Shown piece by piece: positions 33,173-42,560 of a stretch of 64,000 bases of DNA. The stretch covers positions 1-64,000 of the forward strand of contig CAVYPX010000012.1 of the NCBI GenBank assembly GCA_963770485.1, given 5' to 3'. The first letter of the stretch is position 1; each line of letters begins with the position of its first letter. Source of the stretch: CAVVEC01 sp963770485. Its GTDB lineage: Bacteria > Acidobacteriota > Terriglobia > Terriglobales > Acidobacteriaceae. The position numbers and the translations under genes are program-made. The notes under the pieces were generated by a model. The model worked only from the letters and a program-made list of their open reading frames with translations. It did not search any database and was not told where the DNA came from.

Positions 33173-33409
33173 ATGTCGGGTTTGAAGGAATTCCAATGCG
33201 AGATTTGCGGGATCGTCAGTGAGAATCCGATCCATTGGTTTGTGATCGAGTGCGGAGATCAGAAGCTCGCAGTGATCAAGTGGGATCTCGCTGCCGCCAA
33301 TCGACCCGACGCCCGGCATTTCTGCGGTGAAGCCCACGCCCAAGTGTACATCAGCCGCTGGTTTGAATCCGTGTGTGGACCGCCCAAACCGGTTTACAAG
33401 GCCTCCTAA
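33173..33409 (+). CDS. Small putative zinc-binding protein
   Basis: 78 residues. CEICG near the N-terminus and FCGEAH in the middle suggest a zinc site of two cysteines plus Cys/His, resembling a single treble-clef or zinc-ribbon half. No signal peptide or membrane helix is seen. The stop TAA (33407-33409) forms part of the CTAA target duplicated by the following insertion sequence; because that duplication is intact at the other end of the element (34913-34916), the gene had this same stop before the insertion. I do not recognise a named family. Confidence 0.6.
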   Translation: MSGLKEFQCEICGIVSENPIHWFVIECGDQKLAVIKWDLAAANRPDARHFCGEAHAQVYISRWFESVCGPPKPVYKAS

Positions 33410-34912
33410 TACTACTGTGTTATAAACTAGATACGCCCTGCTGAGAAACCCAGCAGCCAGGCAAACGCTCCGTGTTAAGTTGCTGTTCATGAGCGCCCAC
33501 TCTGTGGCGCCGGGCGCCCAAGCAAAACGCTTCGCGGCCTATCTCGATCGCCTGGCGCTGGCCGCGGAGCATGCCGATCGTGCCACTCCCTTGAAGTCTT
33601 ATTGCAGCGGTTTGTTGTTGCCGGGAGAGCGCAAGAGTGTGGAACCGATGGCCGCGCGCTTGTATCCCAACAACGTGCGCCAAGCTCACCAGTCCATGCA
33701 CCACCTCGTGGCCGATGCCGCCTGGAGTGACGAGGACATGCTGGAGGCAGTGCGGGCCTATGTTCTGCCACAGTTGGAGAAGAAGGGCCCGATCATGGCT
33801 TGGATTGTGGATGACACCGGCTTCGTAAAGAAAGGAACCCACTCGGTAGGCGTGACCCGCCAGTATTGTGGACAGGTGGGAAAGCAAGAGAACTGTCGGG
33901 TGGCGGTCAGTTTGTCGGTGAGCACAGAGCGCGCCAGCCTGCCGGTTGCCTGGCGTCTGTACTTGCCGGAAGTGTGGGCGAAGGACGGGACACGGAGAAA
34001 GGAGACGGGAGTACCCGCGGAGATTCGATTTCAGACCAAACCGGCGATTGCGCTGGAACAAATCCGAGCGGCGGTGAAGCGCGAGATTCCAGTCGGAGTC
34101 GTACTGACCGACGCCGCCTACGGAACCGATACCCAGTTTCGCGAAGAGCTCACGGACTTAGGGTTGCTCTATGTGGTGGGGATCATGTCCTCGGTGACGG
34201 TATGGAAACCGGGTCAGGGACCGCTGCCCGCCGCGACTTGGAAAGGACAAGGACGTCCGACGAAATATCTTCGCCGCAACCGAAGCCATGCCCCGGTCCC
34301 GGTGAAAAATCTCGCTTTGGCCTTGCCCCGGCGGGCGTGGAAGAAAGTATCCTGGCGAGAAGGCACCCGCAGCCAGCTCCACTCGCGTTTTGCGGCCGTG
34401 CGCGTTCGTCCGGCTCACCGCGATTTTGAACGCAGTGCGCCCTATCCCGAGCAATGGCTGCTGATCGAGTGGCCCCACCAAGAATCTGAACCCACCAAGT
34501 ACTGGCTCTCCACCCTCCCGGCAGAGACGAAACTCAAGGACCTGGTTCGCATGGCCAAGCACCGCTGGATCATCGAGCGGGATTACGAAGAACTGAAACA
34601 AGAACTGGGATTGGGTCATTATGAAGGAAGAGGCTGGCGGGGTTTTCATCATCACGCTACCCTCTGTATCGCGGCCTATGGGTTCCTGGTGGCCGAACGG
34701 AACCGTTTTTCCCCCTCCGCTCGTGCCGGTCGACTGGACTTATCCGTCCCCGCAATGCCGCCCCAGTTCCGCCCTCGGGGATCGCCCGGTTCGCCTCGAA
34801 CGACATAATCCCTGGTCGATTGCTACGCTCCGACAAACCATCGCCCGGCTTCTTCTTCGACAACTTTCCAGTTGTCCTTTTTGTGGAGCTCCACACTTAT
34901 AACACAGTAGTA
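33410..34912 (+). mobile_element. IS701-family insertion sequence
   Basis: A 1503-base element bounded by perfect 16-base inverted repeats (TACTACTGTGTTATAA at 33410-33425 and its complement at 34897-34912) and flanked by a 4-base CTAA duplication (33406-33409 and 34913-34916). Four-base duplications are typical of IS701. One transposase gene is inside, with a frameshift near its end. Confidence 0.88.
33489..34808 (+). CDS. IS701-family transposase, frameshifted near the C-terminus
   Basis: 439 residues from ATG 33489 (a TTG at 33480 would add three). DDE residues are visible in WIVDDTGFVKKG, VVLTDAAYGTD and the late IIERDYEELKQELGLGHYEGR, with the IS701 SMHHLVADAAWSD N-terminal segment. The frame ends abruptly in RGSPGSPRTT at 34808, while another frame continues the expected C-terminus (VRLERHNPWSIATLR ... 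SSCPFCGAPH) to a stop at 34902. One extra base near 34784-34788 explains both. The catalytic core is complete, so activity may be retained or lost; the last ~38 residues of the family are missing. Confidence 0.85.
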   Translation: MSAHSVAPGAQAKRFAAYLDRLALAAEHADRATPLKSYCSGLLLPGERKSVEPMAARLYPNNVRQAHQSMHHLVADAAWSDEDMLEAVRAYVLPQLEKKGPIMAWIVDDTGFVKKGTHSVGVTRQYCGQVGKQENCRVAVSLSVSTERASLPVAWRLYLPEVWAKDGTRRKETGVPAEIRFQTKPAIALEQIRAAVKREIPVGVVLTDAAYGTDTQFREELTDLGLLYVVGIMSSVTVWKPGQGPLPAATWKGQGRPTKYLRRNRSHAPVPVKNLALALPRRAWKKVSWREGTRSQLHSRFAAVRVRPAHRDFERSAPYPEQWLLIEWPHQESEPTKYWLSTLPAETKLKDLVRMAKHRWIIERDYEELKQELGLGHYEGRGWRGFHHHATLCIAAYGFLVAERNRFSPSARAGRLDLSVPAMPPQFRPRGSPGSPRTT

Positions 34913-34960
34913 CTAACAGTCCGGGGTGAAAGTCTAATATCCGATCTCAGCGCCTATAGG

Positions 34961-36619
34961 CTATTGCGCCCCGGCCTTCCCCATAAAATTCACTTCGTCA
35001 CTCTTCATTTTTTTCAAGCTCTCGGTGGACAGATACACCATGTGGCCCGATTCGTAGGTGGCAAACGAAATATTTTGCCGGTACTTGCCGCCGAGATCGA
35101 GGTGATCCATCGTGTAGTCCGCGGCATAGTACGGAGTCGCCAAGTCGTAATAGCCCTCCATGACCAGCACTTTAAGATACGGATTCTTTACCATGGCCTG
35201 GCGTAGCGCGCTGGCTGTATCCGGAAAGCCCTCAATGCTCGAACCCCACTCCCACTTGCCAAATCCGGCGTGCTGGGCGAACACGTTGTAAGGCATGTCG
35301 GTCTTGTACCCCAATTCGGTTCGCACGTAGTTGTTGAAGACCGAAGTGTATGGAGGCTCGATGGCGGGCGTGGTTGGATCATAGAATGGCGTGTCCAGCA
35401 GTCCCTCCGGATCAGGCCCAGTGAAACGCCCGTCCAACCGGCCTACCCGCAGTTTCTGGTCGAGTAGAAGATTGTGGGTGAACTTCGCGACATCAATGCG
35501 CAAATTGGCATTGTCGATGATTTCTCTGCTTAAGCCGGTGTACCGCGCCATCTGTTCGATGACCTTCTGCCGCTCCTCGGAGGTGAGCGCGTCCCCTTTG
35601 GCCAATGCCTGCGCGTATTCTCCAGATGCCCACCGCTCCGCTTCCTGCCGCGCCCGATTCACGTCCTGAGCAAGATCAGGCGGCAGCTTGTGGTGGTAAG
35701 CTGCGATCATCGTGAACGACGGAATCAAAAGGATGTAGGGCTGGTCATTGGTTTTCGTGTCTTCCAAAGTCTCGAAGTTCAAGACAGTAGAAAGCAGCGT
35801 GATCCCGTTGAAGGAAATACCGCGGTCGGCCAGATAGCCGGAAATGCCCGCGGCGCGCGTGGTTCCGTAGCTCTCCCCCAGAAGGAATAGCGGCGAACTC
35901 CAGCGTTCGTAGCGGGTGATGTACAGCCGGATGAATTCCGCGAATGCTTCGATATCGCCTTTGACTCCCCAGAATTTCTTTGTCAACTCGGCGTCTGCGG
36001 CGCGGCTGAATCCGGTGCCGATCGCATCCACCAGCACCAGGTCGCTCCTGTCCAGCAGCGTGTATGGATTATCTGCAATGCGATATGGCGGCGCCGGCAT
36101 GAATCCATCCGGCTGCATCACGACGCGCTTCGGTCCCAGCGCTCCCATGTGCAGCCAAATGGAGGCCGATCCCGGCCCGCCGTTGAAGGCGAAAGTCAGT
36201 GGCCGCCGGCTCCCGTCCTGGCCATCCAGTGAGTACGCGACGAAAAACATTTCGGCTTCAATCTTGCCGTCATCGCGCTTGATGGGAAGCCGTCCCGTCG
36301 TGGCAGTGTATTTGAGTGCCTTGCCATCTACGGTGATCTGGTGATGCGTAACTACGGGCGGCACTTCAGCGACGTCGTAGTGCTCTTCCTTATCTTTATC
36401 TTTGTCGCTCGCGCTATCTTTTGCCGCATCGGGCTTGTGCTCCTCCGGAGCAGTCGCGGTCGTCTCAGTCGACTTGGTGGCATTCTCCGCCGGCTTCTTT
36501 TCCTGAGTCTTTGCTGCTGCCTGTTTTGCATTCTTATCTTTCGGAGTTTCTGCCTGCTGAGCCAGCGCTCCGGTCAGCAAAACACAGATCAAAACCACAT
36601 TGGCGATTACAAGACGCAT
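34961..36619 (-). CDS. Secreted serine carboxypeptidase-like peptidase (S10 family)
   Basis: About 552 residues from ATG 36619, chosen because it follows AGGG by 7 bases and begins a signal peptide (MRLVIANVVLICVLLTGALA). A long Lys/Glu/Ala-rich, low-complexity segment (about 25-80) follows, then the alpha/beta-hydrolase domain. Catalytic residues are seen in LGESYGT (Ser), GYYDLATPY (Asp) and YESGHMVYL (His), with the FNGGPGSAS oxyanion-hole motif. S10 enzymes release C-terminal amino acids at acidic pH, which suits a soil acidophile; the mature protein would act in the periplasm or outside. Confidence 0.85.
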   Translation of the reverse strand: MRLVIANVVLICVLLTGALAQQAETPKDKNAKQAAAKTQEKKPAENATKSTETTATAPEEHKPDAAKDSASDKDKDKEEHYDVAEVPPVVTHHQITVDGKALKYTATTGRLPIKRDDGKIEAEMFFVAYSLDGQDGSRRPLTFAFNGGPGSASIWLHMGALGPKRVVMQPDGFMPAPPYRIADNPYTLLDRSDLVLVDAIGTGFSRAADAELTKKFWGVKGDIEAFAEFIRLYITRYERWSSPLFLLGESYGTTRAAGISGYLADRGISFNGITLLSTVLNFETLEDTKTNDQPYILLIPSFTMIAAYHHKLPPDLAQDVNRARQEAERWASGEYAQALAKGDALTSEERQKVIEQMARYTGLSREIIDNANLRIDVAKFTHNLLLDQKLRVGRLDGRFTGPDPEGLLDTPFYDPTTPAIEPPYTSVFNNYVRTELGYKTDMPYNVFAQHAGFGKWEWGSSIEGFPDTASALRQAMVKNPYLKVLVMEGYYDLATPYYAADYTMDHLDLGGKYRQNISFATYESGHMVYLSTESLKKMKSDEVNFMGKAGAQ

Positions 36620-36736
36620 TTGATTCCCTCGAATGTCCCGCATTCCGGCATTCCGGCGAATGACTACAGCGCGGCATTATATCGACACTAGGGCCGAATC
36701 GCGCGTGAAATAACATCTGGTTGTTAAGATGTTGTA

Positions 36737-37615
36737 GTGTCAACCCAGGACGGCGGGGAATCGCAACCTACGATCTTGCATGCTCCGAACCTCATTCGGA
36801 GCCCATGGCTGATCCACGGATTCAGCACCCGGCTCGGCGGCTTCTCCCGGGTGTATGGCGGACATGCTCTCAATCTGGGGTTCACCAAACATGATTCCCT
36901 CAGCACGGTCGAGCGCAACCGCGAAGCATTCTTGCGGCAACTCGGCCCTATCAACGGCCAGAATCGCTGGCCGCTGATCACGCTGCGACAGATTCATTCC
37001 GATCTCATTCATTGTGTTTCCGAACCAAGCAAGCAGCAACTCGTTGGCGATGGCCTCATCACCCGCACGCCGGGTCGTCTTCTGGGTGTTCAGACCGCTG
37101 ACTGCCTGCCAATCATTCTGGTGGATACGAAGCGTCGCGCGGTAGGCGTCTTCCACGCCGGCTGGCGAGGCACAGTGAAGCGAATCGTCGAGAAGGGAGT
37201 GGGGGAGATGCGGCGCTACTTCGGTTCTCTGCCGCGCGATATCAAAGCAGCTATTGGTCCGGGAATTCACGGCTGCTGCTATGAGGTTGGTCTCGAAGTG
37301 AGAGAGAAGTTTGAATCCCAGTTTGCCTACGCTGCCGAATTGTTTCGTGAGACCAAAGAATCCGACCCGGTCCGTGAAAAGTACCCGCTGCTGTTTCTTA
37401 CCGCGCGTGCCCCTGGGCATAGCGATCTGCCGGCCAAACTTTTTCTGGATCTTGTCGAGGCCAATCGCCACCAGTTGATTGATGCTGGAGTTCCCTCGAA
37501 AAACATCGGCGCGTCGGAAGTGTGCACGGCTTGCCGGCCGGATTTGCTTTTTTCTCATCGCGCGGAAAAAGGGGTGACTGGAAGGATGATGGGAGTGGTG
37601 GGTATTAGGCCTTAG
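36737..37615 (+). CDS. YfiH/LACC1-family polyphenol oxidase-like protein
   Basis: 292 residues, family normal. Copper/zinc and active-site motifs are visible: LRQIHSD, TADCLPIIL, VFHAGWRGT and IGPGIHGCCYEV. Members have been described as multicopper polyphenol oxidases and, more recently, as purine nucleoside-processing enzymes; in E. coli YfiH acts on peptidoglycan precursors. The start is GTG 36737. It is divergent from the S10 peptidase gene, with 117 bases between the two starts. Confidence 0.82.
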   Translation: MSTQDGGESQPTILHAPNLIRSPWLIHGFSTRLGGFSRVYGGHALNLGFTKHDSLSTVERNREAFLRQLGPINGQNRWPLITLRQIHSDLIHCVSEPSKQQLVGDGLITRTPGRLLGVQTADCLPIILVDTKRRAVGVFHAGWRGTVKRIVEKGVGEMRRYFGSLPRDIKAAIGPGIHGCCYEVGLEVREKFESQFAYAAELFRETKESDPVREKYPLLFLTARAPGHSDLPAKLFLDLVEANRHQLIDAGVPSKNIGASEVCTACRPDLLFSHRAEKGVTGRMMGVVGIRP

Positions 37616-37635
37616 TTCCAGCACGAATCGCGTGG

Positions 37636-37674
37636 CGACAGCCGCGCAGGCTGTCGGGCGGAGCGAAGCTCCGC
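37636..37674. repeat. Tandem intergenic hairpins
   Basis: GACAGCC-GCGCA-GGCTGTC followed by GCGGAGCGAAGCTCCGC. The second is the same motif as at 16687-16703. It lies between the convergent yfiH-like and pckG genes and may help end transcription, though no T-run is seen. Confidence 0.55.
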
Positions 37675-37702
37675 AAATCAATCCCCACCGATCGGGGAAA
37701 TG

Positions 37703-39541
37703 CTACTTGTTCTTCGCCGCTTGCAGCCGTTGCTCCAGCCCCGCGACTTCGTCCTGCAACCCTTGTGGAAGATGGCTGCCGAATTTGGCGAAGTGCTCGC
37801 GGATCAGCGGCACCTCCGCGAGCCAACCGTCGATGTCGACGCTAAGCAGTTTAGCCAGGTTCGAGGCCGGCAAGTCGAGTCCGGTGGTATCTAAGTCGGC
37901 GGCTGCGGGCACGCGTCCAATCGGCGCGTCAGTGGCATGAGCCTTTCCGTCACACCGGTCGAAAACCCATTTCAGCACACGGCTATTTTCTCCATAACCC
38001 GGCCAGAGGAATTTTCCGTTCTCATCCTGGCGAAACCAGTTGACATAGTAAATCTTCGGCAGCTTGGAGGCATCGGAATGCGCGCCGATCTTGAGCCAGT
38101 GGGCAAAATAATCGCCCATGTTGTAGCCGCAGAAGGGCAGCATCGCCATGGGATCACGGCGCAGTTGGCCGACTTTGCCCGCCGCCGCCGCAGTGGTCTC
38201 GCTGCTGGCCGTTGCGCCCAGGAAGGTGCCGTGTTGCCAGTTGAAAGCCTCGATCACCAACGGAACGATTCCGGCACGCCGGCCGCCGAAGAGGATGGCA
38301 TCAATGGGAACGCCCTTCGGATCCTCCCACTCCGGAGCAATCACGGGGCATTGTTTCGCGGGCGTGGTAAAGCGTGAATTCGGATGCGCCGCTTTCCGGC
38401 CCGCGGCTGGAGTCCACGGCCGCCGCAGCCAGTCCACCAATTCTGCCGGCTTCTGCTCGGTCATCCCCTCCCACCACACATCGCCATCCACGGTCATGGC
38501 GCAATTGGTGAAGATGGAGTTTCTGGTCGCGGTGAGCATGGCGTTAGGATTCGACTTCATGCTGGTGCCCGGGGCCACGCCGAAGAAGCCATACTCAGGG
38601 TTGATCGCGTACAACCGGCCGTCGGCGCCGAACTTCATCCAGGCGATGTCATCACCGACGGTCTCCACCTTCCAGCCGCGGATGGTCGGAATCAGCATGG
38701 CCAGATTGGTCTTGCCGCACGCCGAAGGAAATGCGCCGGTGATGTACTTGACCTGCCCCGAGGGGCTGATCAGCTTCAGGATGAGCATGTGCTCGGCCAT
38801 CCAACCCTCGTCACGTGCCTGGACCGACGCGATGCGCAGGGCATGGCACTTCTTGCCCAGCAATGCGTTGCCGCCGTAACCCGAACCGTACGACCAGATT
38901 TCACGAGTTTCGGGAAAATGGCAGATGTATTTGTGCTCCGCATTGCACGGCCAGGTCGAGTCCTGCTGATTGGGCGCCAGCGGCGCTCCAATGGAGTGCA
39001 ATCCGCGCACAAATTCGCCATCATTTCCGAGAACTTCGAGCACTTGCTTTCCGATACGCGCCATGATGTGCATGTTGGCAACGACGTAGGGCGAGTCGGT
39101 GATCTCGACGCCAATGTTCGCGATCGGCGAGCCGATGGGGCCCATACTGTAAGGAATCACATACATCGTGCGGCCGACCATCGAGCCGGTAAACAGGCCG
39201 GTCAGCTTTTGTCTCATCTTTGCCGGATCTTCCCAGTTGTTGGTGGGACCGGCGTCTTCCTTGGTTTGCGAGCAAATGAACGTGCGATCCTCGACTCGGG
39301 CGACGTCGCCAGGATTCGACCGCACCAGGATGCTGTTGGGACGTTTCGCGGGATCCAGCCAGATAGCAACGCCGGAGAGGGTCATCAGCCGCAGCATCGC
39401 CTGATATTCCTCCGGCGAGCCATCACACCAATGGACGCGATCAGGCTGGCACATCTGCGCAGCTTCTTCGACCCACCGCTCCAACCGCGCATGCCTGTGA
39501 TTGCGCCTGGCTGATTCAACGTCCATCGTGATCGTGGCCAT
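37703..39541 (-). CDS. pckG: Phosphoenolpyruvate carboxykinase (GTP)
   Basis: 612 residues, normal for the GTP-dependent enzyme. The P-loop-like kinase-1 motif is in FPSACGKTNLAML (Cys active-site residue), followed by EYGFFGVAPGTSMKSNPNAM and the nucleotide-binding TPAKQCP region. The enzyme converts oxaloacetate to PEP in gluconeogenesis using GTP. GGAGA lies about 10 bases upstream of the ATG. There is no regulator beside it. Confidence 0.95.
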   Translation of the reverse strand: MATITMDVESARRNHRHARLERWVEEAAQMCQPDRVHWCDGSPEEYQAMLRLMTLSGVAIWLDPAKRPNSILVRSNPGDVARVEDRTFICSQTKEDAGPTNNWEDPAKMRQKLTGLFTGSMVGRTMYVIPYSMGPIGSPIANIGVEITDSPYVVANMHIMARIGKQVLEVLGNDGEFVRGLHSIGAPLAPNQQDSTWPCNAEHKYICHFPETREIWSYGSGYGGNALLGKKCHALRIASVQARDEGWMAEHMLILKLISPSGQVKYITGAFPSACGKTNLAMLIPTIRGWKVETVGDDIAWMKFGADGRLYAINPEYGFFGVAPGTSMKSNPNAMLTATRNSIFTNCAMTVDGDVWWEGMTEQKPAELVDWLRRPWTPAAGRKAAHPNSRFTTPAKQCPVIAPEWEDPKGVPIDAILFGGRRAGIVPLVIEAFNWQHGTFLGATASSETTAAAAGKVGQLRRDPMAMLPFCGYNMGDYFAHWLKIGAHSDASKLPKIYYVNWFRQDENGKFLWPGYGENSRVLKWVFDRCDGKAHATDAPIGRVPAAADLDTTGLDLPASNLAKLLSVDIDGWLAEVPLIREHFAKFGSHLPQGLQDEVAGLEQRLQAAKNK

Positions 39542-39724
39542 GAGAAATATCTCCTCGCACGCGAGCTAAGGCGCGCCCAATGGCGCGCCGAACACAGATG
39601 ACGCGCGCAGAAGGCGTCGCCCGAGGAGCCAAGTCAGCCCCAGCGTCGCATACGATTATCGCAGCAGAAACCGTGAAAGTGAAGGGTTGTGGGTCACATG
39701 CGCTTGTGACGGCAGGAGTTCGGG

Positions 39725-40087
39725 TTAGGCAACAGGTTGCCGCGACCCCAGTTCTTCTTCCACCACCGCATCCAGATGGTGCAGAGTCTGCTCGACTGTA
39801 AGGGAGTACATTTCCTGGCCCACGCCTTCGCCGGACTCCAGTGCCGTCTTGAGATAGTGCCCGGCAATCTCGATGGCCAGCGGATCCGTGATCACCTTGC
39901 CCGTGCGCTTTTTGTACTCCACCCACGCGGGATGCGGCAGCGCAACCCAAACCGGACGGCCGTCCACCAGGAATTTGATATCCACCGCATCAGCATGCCG
40001 TGTGGCAATGGCCACGATCAGCGCCTGATAGATGCAATGCACCGTTTTCCTGGTCCAGCGATCCACGGCGTGGAAGTCTTTATACAT
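39725..40087 (-). CDS. Conserved-looking hypothetical protein
   Basis: 120 residues, soluble, with helix-strand alternation (IYQALIVAIATRHADAVDIKFLVDGRPVWVALPH), so probably a small alpha/beta fold. The C-terminal half is helical. I recognise no domain. It is on the same strand as pckG, 183 bases upstream, but no shared control signal was seen. Confidence 0.5.
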   Translation of the reverse strand: MYKDFHAVDRWTRKTVHCIYQALIVAIATRHADAVDIKFLVDGRPVWVALPHPAWVEYKKRTGKVITDPLAIEIAGHYLKTALESGEGVGQEMYSLTVEQTLHHLDAVVEEELGSRQPVA

Positions 40088-40301
40088 GCCAACTCAAAAC
40101 TATAGCGGACCGGGCGGTTGGGGGCAAACCAGACTCCATTCCCGGAAGCCTACTCACGTCATATCCCGTTACCGGGCGCAAGTTTCCAATTTGATTGCAG
40201 AAACAGGACCCACAACTGCAACTTGTCCCGCGCCTGAGGGTTGGATACGCTAACCGAACGCAAGGGCGGTCAGCCCTAAGACGAAGAGACGAGGAGGATC
40301 A

Positions 40302-40532
40302 ATGAAAAACAGAATGCTAAGTGTAGTGGCTTTGCTTGCCATGATTGTAATGCTGTCTTCCCCTTCCCCCGCTGCCCACCGGCATCCGCGAATCATGTCC
40401 GCGATCAGTGCCCTGCAGACCGCCAAGGCTGATCTGCAGGCAGCCGCCCATGACTTCGGTGGTCATCGAGTGGATGCGATCCGAGCGATTGACGAAGCCG
40501 TTAACCAGTTAAATATTTGTATGCAGTATTGA
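40302..40532 (+). CDS. Small secreted helical protein
   Basis: 76 residues: a signal peptide (MKNRMLSVVALLAMIVMLSSPSPAA) followed by a short helical domain with conserved-looking HPRIMSAISALQTAKADLQ and HDFGGHRVDAIRAIDEAVNQL. The mature protein of about 50 residues would be periplasmic. GAGGAGG lies 5 bases upstream of the ATG, a strong ribosome binding site. Function unknown. Confidence 0.65.
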   Translation: MKNRMLSVVALLAMIVMLSSPSPAAHRHPRIMSAISALQTAKADLQAAAHDFGGHRVDAIRAIDEAVNQLNICMQY

Positions 40533-40554
40533 CAAGGGCAGCCGTTACCTGTTC

Positions 40555-41292
40555 TCACGCCACGGGGTCCGGCTCAGCAAGGCGGCTTCGGCGAGTTGCC
40601 GATGCGAATGTGACCAACTGGTTTAGAATCTCGTCCGGTTCGGGTCGCTCGGTATAGTCAGGATTGACTGACGCATAGAGCACCGTGCTGTCGCGGTCCA
40701 GAATGTAGGTGGCCGGAACCGGGAGTTCCCAACTTTCGTCACCGTTCGCGAAGGGCAGGTTGGTGAACGCCCGCCGGTAGATGGACCGCTGGTAATCGGG
40801 AACGCGGTACACCAACCCGAACTGGCGGGCCACCTGGGTGCCGGCGTCGCTGAGAAGTGGAAATCGCAGCTTGTGCTGATCCGCCATAAAGAAAGACTGC
40901 TGCACAGTTTGCGGTGAGATGCCAACCAGCAACGCCTGAGTTCGCTCGATTTGTGGAAGGACGAGGTTCATCGCTTCCAGTTGCCCCACGCAGAACGGGC
41001 ACCAGCGCCCGCGGAAGAAGCAGATGACCAGGCGTCCTTTCTTGAGCAGTTCGAGTGAAGAAATCGGGTCACGGTTGTGATCTTGGAGCTCGAACGCCGG
41101 CGCTTTCATGCCGACTGAAACAGCACGCTCTGCGATCCCTCCTTCCCGGAGTTCTGCAATGACACGGGCGTGGATCGACTGGGTTTCCGGCGGGACGTAT
41201 TTCGCGATGAGATCTTTGCGTTCAGCGAAGATTTCGCGCAACGGACGAATGTCGGTGTTCGGACCCGATTCGTCAAGGGAGCGCCATTTCAT
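40555..41292 (-). CDS. Peroxiredoxin-like AhpC/TSA-family protein
   Basis: 245 residues. A thioredoxin-like fold with GRWCPFCVGQLEAM (CxxC, with the first Cys the likely peroxidatic residue), VGISPQTVQQSFFMADQHKL and FPLLSDAGTQVARQFG. The N-terminal ~60 residues are helical and unusual for the family. It probably reduces peroxides using thioredoxin. The gene begins just 38 bases from the left end of the IS5 element, so its promoter may lie partly in the palindromic sequence there. Confidence 0.8.
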   Translation of the reverse strand: MKWRSLDESGPNTDIRPLREIFAERKDLIAKYVPPETQSIHARVIAELREGGIAERAVSVGMKAPAFELQDHNRDPISSLELLKKGRLVICFFRGRWCPFCVGQLEAMNLVLPQIERTQALLVGISPQTVQQSFFMADQHKLRFPLLSDAGTQVARQFGLVYRVPDYQRSIYRRAFTNLPFANGDESWELPVPATYILDRDSTVLYASVNPDYTERPEPDEILNQLVTFASATRRSRLAEPDPVA

Positions 41293-41329
41293 AAACGCGA
41301 GTAGCCAGTAGCTAGTAGCTAGGAGCTAG

Positions 41330-42494
41330 GGACACTCTGAATAAGCGCCCCTGCTAAGTCGACTAATAACAGTGCTCAGGAAACCGCGCTACCGGTTCGG
41401 TCTCGGATGCCGGAGCTGGTCAGCACCGCCGTTGCAACTGCGCGAAGGAGCGAAGCCGGACGAGCCTACGCTGCGGCGAGCAGTTTTCTGCGACTCACAA
41501 ACAGATTCACCAGCGCACAGGTCACGAACAGCCGGTGCGCGTTCTTCTTCAGCCCGCGATAGCGCACTTTCACGAAGCCGAACTTCAGCTTCATCACTTG
41601 AAACACATGCTCCACCCTCGCCCGCACCTTCGACTTCGTCCGGTTCTTCGCCCACGCCACTTCATCCACGATCTGGCCCTTGTAGCGGCAGCGCCGCTGA
41701 GTGAAATCCCGCGCTCGTGGCGCGCACTCGCGGATCACCCCGGTTTGCCCCTGATACGCTCCATCGCCCCACACCCGCGTTTCTTCGCCATGCAGCAGCT
41801 CCGGCAACATCGCCACATCAGACACATTGGCTGCCGTCGCCACCGCCGTGTGGATGATCTTGCTCTTGCTGTCCACGCCCACGTGCGCTTTCATCCCGAA
41901 GTACCAGTTCTTCCCCTTCTTCGCCTGGTGCATCTCTGGGTCCCGGCTCTGCTCGCGGTTCTTGGTCGAGGAAGGCGCGTGAATGATAGTCGCGTCCACA
42001 ATCGTACCCCTCGTGATCCGCACGCCTTTGGCTTGCAAATACAGGTTCACCGTGCCCAGAATCTCTTCTCCCAGATTGTGCTCTTCCAGCAGGTGCCGGA
42101 ACTTGCACACCGTGGTCTCATCCGGCACCGGCTCCGCCCCCAGGTCAATCCCGACGAACTGGCGCAGGGTCGCCGAGTCATACAGCGCCTCTTCCACCGC
42201 CGGATCTGCCAGGTTGAACCACTGCTGCAGAAAATAAATCCGCAGCATCTGTTCCAGCTCTTTCGGCCGTCGTCCGTTGCCCGGCTTGGGATAGTGCGGT
42301 TCGATCAGCCCACACAACTTCGCCCACGGCACCACCTGCTCCATCTCTTCTAGAAAGATCGCCCGCCGCGTTTTCTTCGTATACCGCTCGAATCCCGTCA
42401 TCATCGCCAGTGTCCTCTGTTTGCTGAGAGAGTTCATGCTGGCTCGACTTTATCTATCCTCGCTGTGGAAAGGGAGGGCTTAATCAGAGTCTCC
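41330..42494 (-). mobile_element. IS5-family insertion sequence
   Basis: A 1165-base element with imperfect terminal inverted repeats (GGACACTCTGAATAAGC against GGAGACTCTGATTAAGC) flanked by CTAG on both sides (41326-41329 and 42495-42498). A CTAR-type 4-base duplication fits the IS5 subgroup. It sits in a sequence rich in repeated AGCTAG units. Confidence 0.85.
41466..42437 (-). CDS. IS5-family transposase
   Basis: 323 residues. The DDE triad is visible in IVDATIIHAPSS, WGDGAYQG and RARVEHVFQVMK (R-x3-E-x6-K form). The N-terminal DUF772-like segment (RIYFLQQWFNLADPAVEEALYDS) and DETTVCKFRHLLEEH are typical of the family. It is complete, with both ends of the element present, so the copy is likely to be capable of transposition. 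Confidence 0.92.
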   Translation of the reverse strand: MNSLSKQRTLAMMTGFERYTKKTRRAIFLEEMEQVVPWAKLCGLIEPHYPKPGNGRRPKELEQMLRIYFLQQWFNLADPAVEEALYDSATLRQFVGIDLGAEPVPDETTVCKFRHLLEEHNLGEEILGTVNLYLQAKGVRITRGTIVDATIIHAPSSTKNREQSRDPEMHQAKKGKNWYFGMKAHVGVDSKSKIIHTAVATAANVSDVAMLPELLHGEETRVWGDGAYQGQTGVIRECAPRARDFTQRRCRYKGQIVDEVAWAKNRTKSKVRARVEHVFQVMKLKFGFVKVRYRGLKKNAHRLFVTCALVNLFVSRRKLLAAA

Positions 42495-42560
42495 CTAGGA
42501 ACTTGGTATAGGTTCTTCCTGCTCCTCGCTGCTAGCTACTGGCCCCTAGCTACTTCTTCT

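Noticed and set aside
40200..40301. Riboswitch ahead of the small secreted protein
   Set aside because: Only a weak hairpin (AGGGC/GCCCT) is visible; no known aptamer pattern.
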